DNA from: Stereum hirsutum FP-91666 SS1
Lineage: Eukaryota; Basidiomycota; Agaricomycetes; Russulales; Stereaceae
Reading direction: 5' to 3'
Assembly (NCBI RefSeq): GCF_000264905.1
Contig: NW_006763144.1
Location: forward strand, 997,648-1,061,647
Length of the DNA: 64,000 nucleotides
Below, piece after piece: positions 24,874 to 36,689 of this stretch; positions within the stretch are counted from its first letter, which is position 1, and each line of letters opens with the position of its first letter. The notes under the pieces are model-generated. The model saw only the letters and a list, made by a program, of their open reading frames with translations. It ran no database searches and was not told the DNA's origin. The translations under genes and the position numbers were made by a program.

Positions 24874-25785
24874 CCTTTGTTTGTGCTCCCTCGTTCCGAA
24901 CGGTCTTGTGCTAATGTATAGTCTTTCTTCTTTCTTTTGATTTTTCCGCTCGGTGTACTGTACCCGTTTTTCGCTTTTCGCGCCGCCGCCTTTTGGGTGG
25001 ATGTAGGTTAAATGAAGTGGTGATCGCGACTTCGTGAATCGGATGAGGCTGGTATGGATGTGGTATGGTATGGTCAGGTTGAGAGTGGTTGGGTTTGGAT
25101 GAGTGTGTTATGTGTATGAATGTCGGGTCTTCGGGCGTATGTATATACTTACGTGCATTTGTATGGTTCTCGTTTGATTTCGTTCCTTGGTTCTGGTCTA
25201 TATCTTGTTGGTATTCCGGAATCCTTCCTATGCATCTCCAGCCTCGTCGCAATAGGTCGCTTTGTTCCACGTATGGTGTCGTTGCAGCACTGCACGATTT
25301 CTTGGTCTCGGAGTCCGTTCGTAATATAATCAATTCCCTCAGCGTTTTGTCATGTTCTGATATATTGACTTCCATTCAGGTATTCCATGTCGATATGTTG
25401 GTTGTTCAGTGTTTATTATGAATCCATGTCTTTCTTGATTTATTGTTGTTGGACCGACGCCTGGTGCAAGTTGTGTGCTTAGACGCGAGGAAAGGTAGCC
25501 ATTAGTTGGCCGTGATTATGCAAAATGCAGCGTAAATAGGTACAGGCTACATGGGTAAACCGAAGGCGGATAGCATGGAGAATACAAGGCATAGTCAGGA
25601 GATGAGAGTGCATAACGATATAGTATTACGTGGGAGATCTACGAGCTCTCCAGCGCGTGGTGAAGAGTGAGCTCAGGAATCGGAACGGTCTTTTCGCGCG
25701 TTGCGACAGTGAACTTATATGGCCTTGAGAACCAGTCTCGACTGTTGGTCAGATCATGAAGAATATTAGAAGGAGCTCGAGACTG
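24874..25785. other. intergenic; left edge of the tandem duplication
   Basis: The first ~360 bp are the downstream region of the transcription factor and include short repeats of ggtatg near 25050-25080. From about 25,240 the sequence aligns by eye with 39,845 onward, so the left end of duplication copy 1 lies here. It includes a long 3' region of gene A1 in which the two copies share words such as gcggatagcatggagaat. No gene supported. Confidence 0.55.
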
Positions 25786-27184
25786 TCAGTGTAGTGGATG
25801 CGCACGAGCTTTGTCGCCGTCTGATGGTTCGGTTTTGCAACGACGAGGACCGATACAGATCAACCGAGAGGCAAGCGAAAGCGGCCATAGCCCTGGGACA
25901 CCAAGCGTCAGCGGGGCCCGCGATGAGTCTGTAAAAGAGTGTGTGCGTACCTATGGGCTTCTTAGGTTCGGGGCTGGTGGCAGGTTTGGAGGGCTGAGAC
26001 AACGACGCAAGTCGCTCCTGCTCCAGCTCCTTGAAACGTGCTTCAGCACGAGCCTGCGAATCCAATCGTATCCTGACGAGTCTTAGGGTTCAGTGAATGG
26101 CAAATGATCAGAGGCGAAATTTGAGACGCACTTCGTCAAAGCCGCGATTTCTTCGAACAGGAAACGTGGATCGGTCACCGCTTCTACCTTCGATAAGTCA
26201 TACTCCGGTCTCCCTGTTATAGGTATGATCTGGGCCTCCGGGGTGTTCCCGTCGAACATGGCTCGGAGGAAGACGTTGTTGACGGCGTCGACTTCGGAGT
26301 TGGCGGATTCCTCGCTCTCGGCGTCGCTGTGGACGGAAATGTGCTCAGAGGCCTCAGATTCGTGGTCGTCTTCGTCTTGTTCCTGAATGAGGGTGATCGG
26401 CGGAGGTGCGTCATCGGTTCTTACCCCCTTGTAATACTTGTATGCATTGAGGCCTCTGAAAGGATAGGGATAGGCGTCTAGTGGTACAGAGCGGAAGAAA
26501 TATTATTGAGCCCTTGAATGAGCTCAATCTGGGTACAAAAGCATACCGTCCACATTGTAAAACTGGGCTGCCTCCAGTAGGGCTTTACGCTCCGTCTCAT
26601 CCTCGTTCCAAGCCCTGCGCAAGCGACTCATGTCCTGGTGACTGGAGAAAATCGCAGCAGAGTAATCCTGCGTGCGAGTAGGTATGCGAAGAATAGTGAA
26701 CATCGGTGAATGATGGTAAATGTTATCCCATGGGAATGGTTTGGAAGGAATAACCGGTAGTCTCCCGGTCGGATGTTGAGTAGCAGGAGAGATGGGCAAA
26801 CACATCGCCGCCTGAACGCATCGTCGCTCAAGGTCTTCTCCTGACGGCAAACCCTGGCTGAGAAGACGTATACGCATTCTGTGAAGTGGGCGGTCGGGTA
26901 AAGGCAAGTCCAGTGTCTGTTGATCATAGAGAATGATGAGTCACTCGCTGTGAAGAACGTTATTGTTGACTCACGCGTTCAGCCAAGCCGATGTAGGTTC
27001 CACCATTGATTTTCTGTGCAGCGGAAGTAGCCTCCGGGTCATCTAAGAAGTCGACTGAGGCTATATGGTCGAGAGAGAAGGCAAAATAACACGTCAAGAA
27101 AGGGCAGAAGCATAATAAATCATCCGCGTCATCAGAATCGGGGCCATGCCACTGGCAGTACGTGCGACGCCGTTGATGAACCAT
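25786..27184 (-). CDS. gene A1, uncharacterised basidiomycete protein (duplicated pair member)
   Basis: Five exons on the minus strand give about 350 residues. The start is MVHQRRRTYCQWHGPDSDDA, followed by CYFAFSLDHIASVDFLDD, RPLHRMRIRLLSQGLP, CLPISPATQHPTGRLP, then FPWDNIYHHSPMFTILRIP and AWNEDETERKALLEAAQ. After an acidic linker (QEQDEDDHESEASEHISVHS) comes a conserved block (SEVDAVNNVFLRAMFDG). A helical segment (ARAEARFKELEQERLASL) follows, and a basic tail (LWPLSLASRLICIGPRR) ends at 25786. There is no signal peptide or membrane helix. All exons have a counterpart in A2 and the frame is open, so both copies look functional. I recognise no known domain. A TATA-like run (tatata at 27252-27257) sits ~70 bp upstream. 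The divergent partner B1 is now 11 kb away because of the transposon. Confidence 0.75.
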
Positions 27185-27777
27185 TGAGACCTAGCGAGCT
27201 TAAGGATGTTGACTTCAAGAAGTCAAAGGCTCTGTTTGCCATAAAGGCGAGTATATAAGCTGCACATACTGTCGAAAACGGAACAAAGCTCGGTTTCAAG
27301 GTCGATGGCGAAAGCCAGCCGGGCTCGAGGACAACAATAAGATTCTTCGGAACAAGCCGTCCCCGGCAGTTTGGTGCAGGCCTTGGGCTTTTTGGCCACC
27401 AACTGCCAGCGGACCGACCAGTGGATGATCGGACCTTGAGCTTGAGGCCTAGGTTCGTCAAGTCTAACCACTCCTACTATGTCCTCAGGCTGCAGGCGGC
27501 CTGCACTGGTGGCCCTCTCTCTGCCAACAAGTCGGAACGTAGTACCTCCAGAGCTGACTGGACTTGTTTCAACTAACGACTTGAAGATCCAGTGTCTGAG
27601 ATCATGCGATACACTTCAGGTTGTGATGATTTTTCGCCCAGGAGTTCATTATTGTTCATGAAACGAGCCAATGCAGCCATGTAGCGCTTGTACCTGTACT
27701 CAGCGCCACCGGGGCTCCCTTGTTGTTGTCTTTAGGTACGCCTATTTCCCGTCCAGTAGCGTAATCTCCCTACGCAT
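27185..27777. other. remnant of the A1-B1 divergent promoter, A1 side
   Basis: This is the spacer between A1 and the transposon. It includes a TATA-like element for A1 (27252-27257) and a stretch alignable with the A2 spacer. The last four bases, GCAT at 27774-27777, are the left copy of the apparent target duplication. Short opposed frames here are not credible genes. Confidence 0.55.
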
Positions 27778-27791
27778 CACTGCGGGAAGTA
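27778..27791 (+). repeat. left terminal inverted repeat
   Basis: CACTGCGGGAAGTA; perfect inverted match to 38129-38142. The CACTG start is typical of the CACTA superfamily. Confidence 0.85.
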
Positions 27792-28339
27792 TCGCCAGTG
27801 TTTCGTACATAGAAATCCTGTGCTGTTTTCACAGGAAAACCCTGTATTACGTACCGGTATAGTACTGTCATATCCAGTGGTCGAGCACTGGAGATCCCTG
27901 CAAAAAACACAGGATGCTCCAGTACTTTTTGACACTTCTTACCGGTTAATCCTGTAATACTCTACCGGGTTTCCCAGTACATGTGTACCACACTTTCCTA
28001 TGCCGAGTGATAGGATTACCTTGTAGCTGGCCACGGGTTTTCCGGGAATTTGAGCGGGGGCATCCAGTACTTCATTACAGGCTTGTACAGTAGTATTAGG
28101 TCCGGCTGAATGACACGGTATTATGTATGGTATGTATGTAGCGTAAGTCACTGTATGATTATGTGCAAGAAGAATCATAGGATAGTGAGGAAGAGGTAGA
28201 ATACGGATAGAAATGTAGCAGTGTGAAGGTCAAGAAATAGTATCTAGTAGACGTGAGCAATCTGCAATCAAATCCAGGCAACAATATGTGTCGAACGAGG
28301 CAAAAGTAATAATAGATGCGAGATAGACAACCAATAAAT
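27792..28339. repeat. left subterminal region with short repeated motifs
   Basis: The stretch holds repeated variants of cacagga…ccagtac, for example at about 27831 (cacaggaaaaccctgta), 27908 (cacaggatgctccagtac) and 28062 (catccagtac), together with accggta/accggtt runs. Similar motifs recur near the right end. CACTA transposases and their partner proteins are known to bind such subterminal repeats. No gene lies before the stop of the second element gene at 28340. Confidence 0.6.
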
Positions 28340-31300
28340 CTAGAGTGTCGATGTCGGTTTCTTTCTACCTTGACGATGAGACCTACGAAGACGAACAGCC
28401 TGCTCGATGAAAAGAAATGAGTCGAGACATGTAACACAGTAAGAGGCAAGAATACTTACATTGTCTGGCTTATGTGTGCTGTTATACTTTGCAGCGTCAT
28501 CGAGAGGAGCAGATGGTGACGCGAGAGGAGCCAACGACGATGCGGGACGAGCTGACGACGATGCGAGAGGAGCCGATGATGATGCGGGACGAGCTGACGA
28601 TGATGTGAGAGGAGCCGATGACGATGCAGGAGGAGCGGACGGTGATGGTGATGATGGTAATACTTGAACCTGACGAGACAGCGAGTAAGTAAAACCGAAG
28701 GCATTGAATACAAATGGTAACAATACAAACCGATGGGGGATGGCTGGGCTTCTGCACCTTGATAGGTTTTGGTACAGGACGAGGCATAGTACGCAACTAA
28801 AAATGAACCATCAAATTGAGCAAGAGCAGAAAAGACGTGATCAAGAAAGACAAACGAACCGTGGAGAATTCTGCGGATGCCTTGGATTGCTCTGTGCTTT
28901 GAGCAGGTCTGTTCATTCGACCATGTCTCTGACGGCCAACATTCTTTAGCGTTGTCAATCAGCCGCGGCATGTACCCTTATCGTACCTCTCCGAGGATTT
29001 GCTTCTGAAACTGACGAATGGCCCTTCCAGCCTGCAAGCGTGTCGCATGAGATGGCGTATCATCGTCCTCGTCCACTACACTGAACTGCGCCTTTCCGTA
29101 TTCAACGCTATCGAGTCGGATGTCGTTGGCTTCAGCAACACTCGCGGCGAACCCGTCACGCATTATCAAGCGGTTCACAAGTTCTGGTATGAGCACATAG
29201 GCTCGGAAAACTTCTTGCGTCACAGGCTTGATAGCGTCGAGAAAGGCTTCAGAGAACCATTCGTCGTGGGTGACATCATTAATGATGCCCTCGAGAAGGA
29301 GCTTCCCGACGTCACCGTAGCTGCCAAATAAGGAGTCAATCAATGTTCTTAGACGAATAGCACGGTCGAGCAGATGGGTGATCGCGAGAGAAGGAGACAT
29401 GCGTACAAGCCGGGGTACGAGATGCCAAAGGTGATAGCACCGTGATCCGTATTCCTTGACTTAAAGCCCTCTGCCATCTGCTGAGGCGAGTAGTTGTCGC
29501 ACAGCATCTGCCACACTACACTATCTGAGGGCTGATCCACAATAAAGAGATCGCGGAGCTTCCTACTCTCGCTGGTCGCATTCTCAAGGAGAGCATGAGG
29601 ATCAAGCTCAGTGGGCCACCCCTTGCTCTGCCCTCGAGGCCAGTGCAACTGTTCAAAATGAAGCCTGCTGCAGAGATCTTTCTCTGCGGCCAGAAGAGCA
29701 AGACAGCTCTGTATGTCGCCGCGATCGCGCTCGCGTGCACGACAAGTGTCCCATCTTTCTAACAGCTGACGGACGGGTGTGGATGGACAAAGTGGAATGA
29801 CACAATCGCCACACGGACATCCACTATCTTTGTCCGAGTCATCGCTGAATTCATCAGACACTGGAAGGCCACGCTTTGCGTGCAACGCAAAGGTGGGAGA
29901 TGGTAACGGAGAACTAGGAGGCCTGTGGTCTTCCGCCCAGGGAGGTGAGATAGAAGGGAACTGAGCCGGCCGACGACGCTCTTCTGGATTAGCGCGAGGC
30001 TACACGAAAGGAGCAAACCGTTAGTTTAAGCTGTATATCAGGATGTGGTTGGAGTATAATCACAGTCGAAGGTAAAGTCCCTGCGACATGCCCATTTCGG
30101 ACGATATCGTTCGTGATTATCTTCTTAGTGGAGCGCGTACACTAAAAGAATTTGTGAGCACCACGATACGCTGTTGATGCATGAGTTAACACACCTCGAC
30201 GTGCTCGTCCTCGTCGGCGACATCGCCACCGTCTTCGTCGAAGTTGTCAACATTTTTGTCGACGTTGCCACCATCTTCATCCATGGACCGTGTCTCCTTC
30301 TCGAGTGGAGCCGTGTTCTTGCCCTTTGTCGCCATTATGCGCTGTGTTGACACATCCTTCCCCTGGGTTACCACTTCCTTCGCCTTCGCCTTCGCCTTCG
30401 CCTTCACCGTCGCCACCATCTCTTCAGCACCCGCATCGGTATTCTCTCCAGACACATCACGACTTCCCCCTGGAACCTCTTTCGTGCGTCTCGTCGTACG
30501 CTGCTTCCTAGTCGCCTTCTCCACATCTAGTGTCCCGCTTGCATCATGTCTAACTTGCGCTAACACCTCCTCTCTTGCAGCTACCTCGTTCCGCGTCCCC
30601 ATCACCTCTCCACCCACAGTCAAAGCCTCCTTTCCCGTTGCCAACTTCCGTTCCCTCACCGCCACCCTACCCTTTGCCGCCTCCTTTTCTCCATTCATCG
30701 CCACACCCTTTCCTCTTGCTCTCGCACTTCCATTTGCGACGCCATTGGCCCTTGTTAACTTCGAAGTCTCGGCGGGTGCGGTGGCGGTAGCGAGAGGCTG
30801 TCGGGGTGATCCAATGGTTCGCAAACCGAGGCGAGCGTCCTTCTTCCTTGCTGTGGCGCTAACCGGAGCGATACGGGCGTTGGGGTGATGGCTGGCTCGT
30901 ACTGGTGAAGGCTGTTGTTTGGGCAAATTTTGATCCTCTTCATCTTCCTCGTCGCTCATAATAACGCGTCTTCGGCGAGGTTTCGGTCGGCTTTCACGCG
31001 CAAGTTCATTTGGAGGCTGTTGTTGCAATCGCGCAGCTCGTGTCTAAAGACTGATGTCGGAATCTAGTTATAGTATGAACATAGTGAACACGTACCTGCG
31101 AGCGCGTTTGACGGACGGTGGGCTCCGTCGCAGATCGCGGATCAGGTCGCGTTGGTATTTGTTTCGAGAGAGCGGCCTATAAAGAGGTGAGAGAGAACCA
31201 ATTTCAGCGCCAATAACTAATAACAGGTCACCAAAAACTTCCTACATTAGCTGGAGTGCGCTTTCTGGAACTTGAAGGGATATTGACGATATCCTTCAAA

Positions 31301-32811
31301 GGGACATCGTCTGAGTCCGTCGTGTCAGAGCTCGGCATTTCAGAATGCGATGCCTGTGAAAGCAGAGCCTAAGTACGAGCTCCGAAGATACTGTGAGAGT
31401 TTCACGACTTACCTGTTTACGCCGTTGTCTCGGAGGTAGCTCAGGCTGATCTTCTTGAGATCTTCCCTGAACCTCCTGAAAGGATCTCTAGAGATACCAG
31501 AGTCAGCGATGCATGTAAAGGAGACAGGATATGAACTCGCCTTCTGTCCACGTGCCGGTAATGCAGCTCTCCAGAGTGATCGCAGACGACTAGTATCGCC
31601 CTGTCCAAAGCCATGAAAGCCTGATGAGCATAGTCAACTCTCACAGTGATGCTGAACGTACATTACTCTCCGGCCTCTGGCCGGTGCGCAAACCTAGAGT
31701 ACACTGAATAGATGTGAATCCCTCCGGTCACAATAGCGTCACCAAGGCAAGAGATTCTCTTACCGCTTTGATCTTATGAATCTCCCTGCGTTTCCGCATC
31801 AAACTCGTGCTCTAGAAGAGACAACGACATTATAAATGGAGGTCAGCGGAATGGAGTCCGACAGATACAGATACACAGAACCTTTGAATCTTTCTGCATT
31901 GGTAATTTTGGCGCGAGATCTTGGGGAACTGCTTGACGTCTCTGATTGCGCTTGGTGCGCGATAAGTGCATGGAGATAGTATTTTGACGGAAAGTAAATA
32001 CCTGGCGCTTCTCCACTCTGTGATTCGGTTGTGTGTGAAACAACTGTGGCGCGCTGCCAAAACCCGTCCACTCTTCCTCCCCGTCATGAGCAAAACCAGT
32101 CCACCCCTCTCCATCTTCTACTTCACCGTCCACCCTTCATCTAGTGTTGAGAAGGCACAAGATAAAGTTTAGACTATATGAACAGACTCACGACTTAGCA
32201 ACATCCTCTCTCTCACTCTCGTCGTCGTCACTACTGTCAGACTCTTTCTGCCCTCTCCGACTAGCGTTGAACAGGTATATTTTGAGCATCGCCTCGACTG
32301 GCCAGGCACGTTCATACTGCTTGACCCACGGAAGTTTCACGATGACCTGTATGTTGTTTGAGCATTGGTAATACTCTACATCAGGGAGGAGATGATCGAA
32401 ACATACATCTAGCATGGCTCTAGATCGGGAAAAAATGTCTTGATCACGCCAGGTCCGACCCAGTTCCAGAAACTGATATGCAGCGAGGTGAATTTGGCGC
32501 TATCCAAATACTTTCTCAGTCGTCCTCTATATGAATAAGGTGTGGAAGGAAGTACTGACCCGCAACCTTGCAACATATCGCGAACCGCGTTCCGAGTTCA
32601 ACCTCATCTCTGTCTCCAAATGATATCCGCGACGAGATACACCATTAGGAGATCGCCCAGGCTCTCCTTTTGGTTTCGGAATCAACTGGCCATTCGTGGT
32701 GAGAACAGGACCACGATGTGCCTTGGCTTTCTCGCGCTCGTTGGTTCGCTGGTCGTTTGGTCGGGTGATAGAATGAGATGATGAAGTGGTGAATGGGATG
32801 GTGGGTGGCAT
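28340..32811 (-). CDS. second gene of the Plavaka element, function unknown (TnpA-like position)
   Basis: A gene of about 17 short exons lies wholly between the transposon ends. The start is MPPTIPFTTSSSHSITRPND and continues RGPVLTTNGQLIPKPKGEPG, RTWRDQDIFSRSRAMLD, VIVKLPWVKQYERAWPVEAM, then EDGEGWTGFAHDGEEEWTGF. The middle is charged and low-complexity (RKPRRRRVIMSDEEDEEDQ-like; KAKAKAKAKE). A Cys-rich patch follows (CPCGDC…CPSTPVRQLLERWDTC), then a helical region (GDVGKLLLEGIINDVTHDEW … ELVNRLIMRDGFAASVAE). The tail contains seven-residue Ser/Ala/Pro repeats and ends KKPTSTL. Exon borders, including one GC donor, keep the frame open throughout, so the gene is not decayed. Its place beside the transposase recalls the second gene of plant CACTA elements, but I see no sequence resemblance to TnpA. 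It could instead be captured cargo. Confidence 0.7.
28502..28646. repeat. 21-bp tandem repeat inside the second element gene
   Basis: About six to seven imperfect 21-bp units alternate between forms such as acgatgcgggacgagctgac and atgatgtgagaggagccgat. On the minus strand they encode alternating SSARPAS and SSAPLAS/LTS heptads. The unit length is a multiple of three, so copy changes would keep the frame. Confidence 0.8.
30386..30413. repeat. short gccttc tandem repeat in coding sequence
   Basis: Four to five copies of gccttc encode (KA)n on the minus strand within the second element gene. Confidence 0.7.
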
Positions 32812-33158
32812 GAGGCCCTACGGCGCGAAACCGACTTTGCTGATGGAGGCAAAAACGACACGACTGGTTGGACGCGATGCTCGAAGCCTTTTTCAACATA
32901 TCACGTGGTGCCACGGACTGCTTTTGCCACTGTGGCACGCTATATGAAGTGGCACCCATCACCTACGGAGGACTGTTTCCTCTAATCTCGCCGTAGTATC
33001 CAGATTCGACTTATGTACTACATGTGGTAGATTGGTGAAGTGTGAACACAAAAACAATATCAGCATGGCCTGAGATTCACACAAAGTAGGCAAATATGGA
33101 TGGCTTGGAATAGCCTGTGTGGCGCCGCTCAGAAATCTACACAAAATAATACAGTACA
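32812..33158. other. spacer between the two transposon genes
   Basis: This lies between the ATG of the second element gene and the stop of the transposase. It should contain the promoter of the former and the 3' UTR of the latter. No inverted repeat resembling an internal transposon end was seen. Confidence 0.5.
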
Positions 33159-36100
33159 TCAAGAAGCCGCCTCGGTGAAAATTGTCCGAGCATATTGAGC
33201 ACTAATATCTACAAGTCCCCAGTGTGCTCCTTTTTTGACACGTCCAATAGGACCTTGTATAGTGCGTAGGTCCACCACAATAGGTGCAGTGAAGTCCTGT
33301 TCACGATGAAATACTACCTTCTCAGTGGCATCATCACCGTTGGTGGAGATTGGCGTGATGAGTGCAAATAGAAGTATCCGATCTGATAAGGTGCCCCAGA
33401 AATCGTCGGAAGGAAGTTGGCATTCTATGATCTCTTCAAGGCGTCCGTAGAACACTGCTCGGATCTCTGGGACTTCAGTGTGTTGAGACTGATTGCGTGG
33501 CCTCTGCCGTGTTATTGGACTTTTGACCATAAGCTCATACTATTAAAAACAAGGTGAGTAAGTACTCAATATCACAGAAATGCAAGAATAAAAATACCCG
33601 GATATACGACCGATCACGCTCCCTGTTTCCTCGTCGCCCCATCGCCCATCTTGCACAGATGGACTGTCCGCTACTCGCTATTCTCACTCTCCCCCACAAA
33701 CTCATGACTCCCGGAAGCTTGGAAAGGATATGGTTACGTGGCTTTCCAGGAGTAATTATCTCAGAAAGATACTTGGCAATCCTGATGCGGATATCAATGC
33801 TGGGCTCATATGTTCTTTGATGAGGAGAGCCCAATATGCTGACAGGATCTAAAATGTGAATAATTTAAATTTCAATGAGACAGCAAATACAATATCAGAC
33901 TTACAGCCAGGTACAATGTTCTCAAAGCGAGAAATGTCAGGTGTATCCTCCATCTCCAAGATGTCATCTAGCCCTTCAAACCGGGTCGAGAGCTGTTGAA
34001 CATAGGCCATATCTAAAATGTGTTGGTTTAATGTGCCTCTCGGGTTGCTTTTCTGCCGGATTTTACGTTTGAGAATACCACAGAATCTTTCCATGAAGAA
34101 TGTCCATGTCACCCATACAGGACCATTGTGTTCAATGTCATCAACAACATGGAGAAGGCCATGAATGATGAGGTTGCATGCGGGAAGACGATCAGAGTTA
34201 AACTGGTAGTAGTATCTGTGATTGAATCAGTATTGAGAAAGAAACAAGTTGGGTACTTATGTCAGAGACATCAAGACATACCTTTCGTAGAATTCCACCC
34301 ATCTCACAATATCCTCACGGAGCTCCATCTTTTCATTGCTGCTAAGATCCCACTTTAGACACCGTCTAGCAATCTTGACAAGGTCCATGAAGTGGTCATA
34401 AAACTTATCATCTGGGAAGCGGCCTTTCAAGACAATGGGAGCGATGTGGATCATCCAAAAAGACCACGACTCTGCAGTAAAAGCACTCTGCTCTGTATGT
34501 ATGTTGTGAAGAACACGAACAAATTCAGATGGAATATGAGAAACACAAGCAGCGGTTTCAGCTCCGATCTTCTCCCAGTTTGAGCGGACTATGATGTAGT
34601 TCTGGGTTCCGGAGTCAAGATTGCGGTATTCACCCTTCCACATCATCACCATGTTTGGGAAGAGATTCTCAAAAAAGAGGTGTAGAAACTCCCATGAAAA
34701 TGAGCGAGCATAGTCAATGGACTGTACACGGCGACCTAGCACAGGCATGCCTTTGATCCCTAGACGCATCGCAGCGCGATTGCGAGCTGTACTTTGATGT
34801 GCAGGTACAGATTGTATCTCATCAACTGCGGATTGCCAGTCCTCATGGGTGCGGAGAGGAAGATTTCGAGGATCATACTTCTGTTGGGTTGCCCCGGGAG
34901 GAGTAAGAGGATAATAATAGGTCTTTCCTCCTCCTTCAATGTCACGTACACCATGGATCTCGCAGGAACGGCAAGGCACAATAGCATTGTGGCCTTTCAT
35001 ATCAAGCATTTTTTCGATCATGAGGATGTCTGCAGCACCAAGGGTAGCATATGCTCGTAGCAGAAACTCTTGTCGTGAGGAAGCATTCCAGGTTGGAATG
35101 CCTTTGGCAAGTTCAACACATTCTTCATCAAAGGGAATGAGAAATGAATGCATATTGCGAGGTTGCTTCGGTGGAGGAATTACACCAAAACAGATTGCAT
35201 GCTCAATGTGAGTGCGGATAGTCGGTGGTAGATTCAGGATCTGTATAAGAAATGGGATTGCCGATGGCCCTTTCTTCCAATTGTTAAACAAGCGGAAACC
35301 GTCCCCACTGACACAAAATGCAATATCAGTAGGTTGGTTGAAATACTTGTATGGCTGCTCTATGCCATCAATTACAACGTAGGCATCTCGTAGCTTAGAA
35401 TAGCCATCACCATCAAAATAGTCTCGTGTGCCACCATTAGGAGTTGGCTCAAAGCGATCACGATAAAGCATAAGATCAGCCATGTGCGGACGACTGAAGA
35501 GTGCCTGCAGTCGAGGGATGATAGGAATATAGCAAAACTGGGATGCAGGTCTCTGTGAAGCATCATAGCGTGGTGATTGGCAGTAGGGACAAGTCGTCAA
35601 CTTTGCCCACTCTCCAACAAAGCAAAGGCACGAGTTTGAACAGCAATCGTACCACTTCGGCTCAATCTGGCTGAGGATGGCTATACGATGCAGAATGACA
35701 TATTCTGAGTTAATGTCCATCTTGTGATGAAAGATATTTCGCATCTGCTGAAATAGGCGTCGGGGCATCTCGCCAAAGTATTTGAGCGCAAATGCACGTA
35801 TATCATCTATATCACTCTCAGTCAATTCTGGAATACCTGCAAAGTACTAAGTAAACAAGAATGACACCCTCCCATAATGAAAAAGTATATCCTACCAAAT
35901 TGTGCTGTATCTTCGCGTGCGTCATTGGCCAAGTACAAGTCAAGCTCAGTTTTCAACTCATACAGGCCCTTGTGGTAGTCAAAAGGAAGGTGATCACCAG
36001 ATTCATAAGGTTCAGAGTTGTCCGAGTCATCAGCAGGGTCAGAATCAGAGCAGGAAGCGTCAGGTTGATACTGCAGTACGCGTGAGGGAAGAGTCGAGAG

Positions 36101-36511
36101 ACGGTCTAGTTGATCGGTGAGATCATCCTCTGAGATATCATCACCGGCTGCCATATTGTCGTCACCGTAGAGCTGGTGCAGCTCATTATCAAGAGATGGT
36201 GATATGGAACGTGAACAAGGAGGTTGGTCAAAGGTCAAATCATTCGTGATGATGTCCACCTGATGGGATGAATTACTGTGATCGTCATGGGCAGGATGTG
36301 AAGCGAATTGGTTCTCAGTGCTATCACCACCATCCGAGCTGCGATCCAAGTCATCAGTGACTGATGACTGTAAATCAGAGTCGTCGCCCTCTTCAACGAC
36401 CCTTTTATAGTGGCGGTATCTCGTGCGCTGAGAACGTGGTGCGTGGCACGAAGGGCGACAACGGCAAACGCGTGTGCCCGGTCTGGCAGACCGAGCCTTG
36501 TGCGGAGACAT
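33159..36511 (-). CDS. Plavaka / Tnp2-family transposase
   Basis: The transposase expected to cut and rejoin the element ends. The ATG at 36511 leads to a short Cys/His motif near residues 16-23 (CRCRPSCH) and an acidic Ser/Asp-rich region. After a short intron (GIPELTESDIDD…) comes the long Tnp2 core exon (about 34257-35825): FGEMPRRLFQQMRNIFHHKM, WYDCCSNSCLCFVGEW, TTCPYCQSPRYD, SGDGFRLF, GHNAIVPCRSCEIHGVR, FSWEFLHLFFENLFPNMVMM. The following exons keep the Plavaka C-terminal pattern: YYYQFNSDRLPACNLIIHGL, then WVTWTFFMERFCGILKRKI, and finally GRVKKGAHWGLVDISAQYA. No stop or frameshift is apparent, so the protein may be active; catalytic residues cannot be confirmed by eye. The nested element lies 178 bp upstream of the ATG and may affect its promoter. 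Confidence 0.88.
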
Positions 36512-36683
36512 CCAGATAGAGATGGTATGTGTCTTTCGAGGTCAGTTCGAGGTAGAGGTGAAAGACAGAAAGGTGGAAAAGAGACCCATGTAGACGTTGA
36601 TCGATGGCGAAAGATGATGGACGACGCTCAATAAAACAAGGTTCACGGCCGGAGACGGCCGGCAGAGCCATCGGTGCCACAAG

Positions 36684-36689
36684 AACTCA
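36684..36689 (+). repeat. left flank of the nested element (AACTCA)
   Basis: AACTCA immediately before the left inverted repeat; the same six bases follow the right repeat at 37705-37710. This is the expected target-site duplication. Confidence 0.75.
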
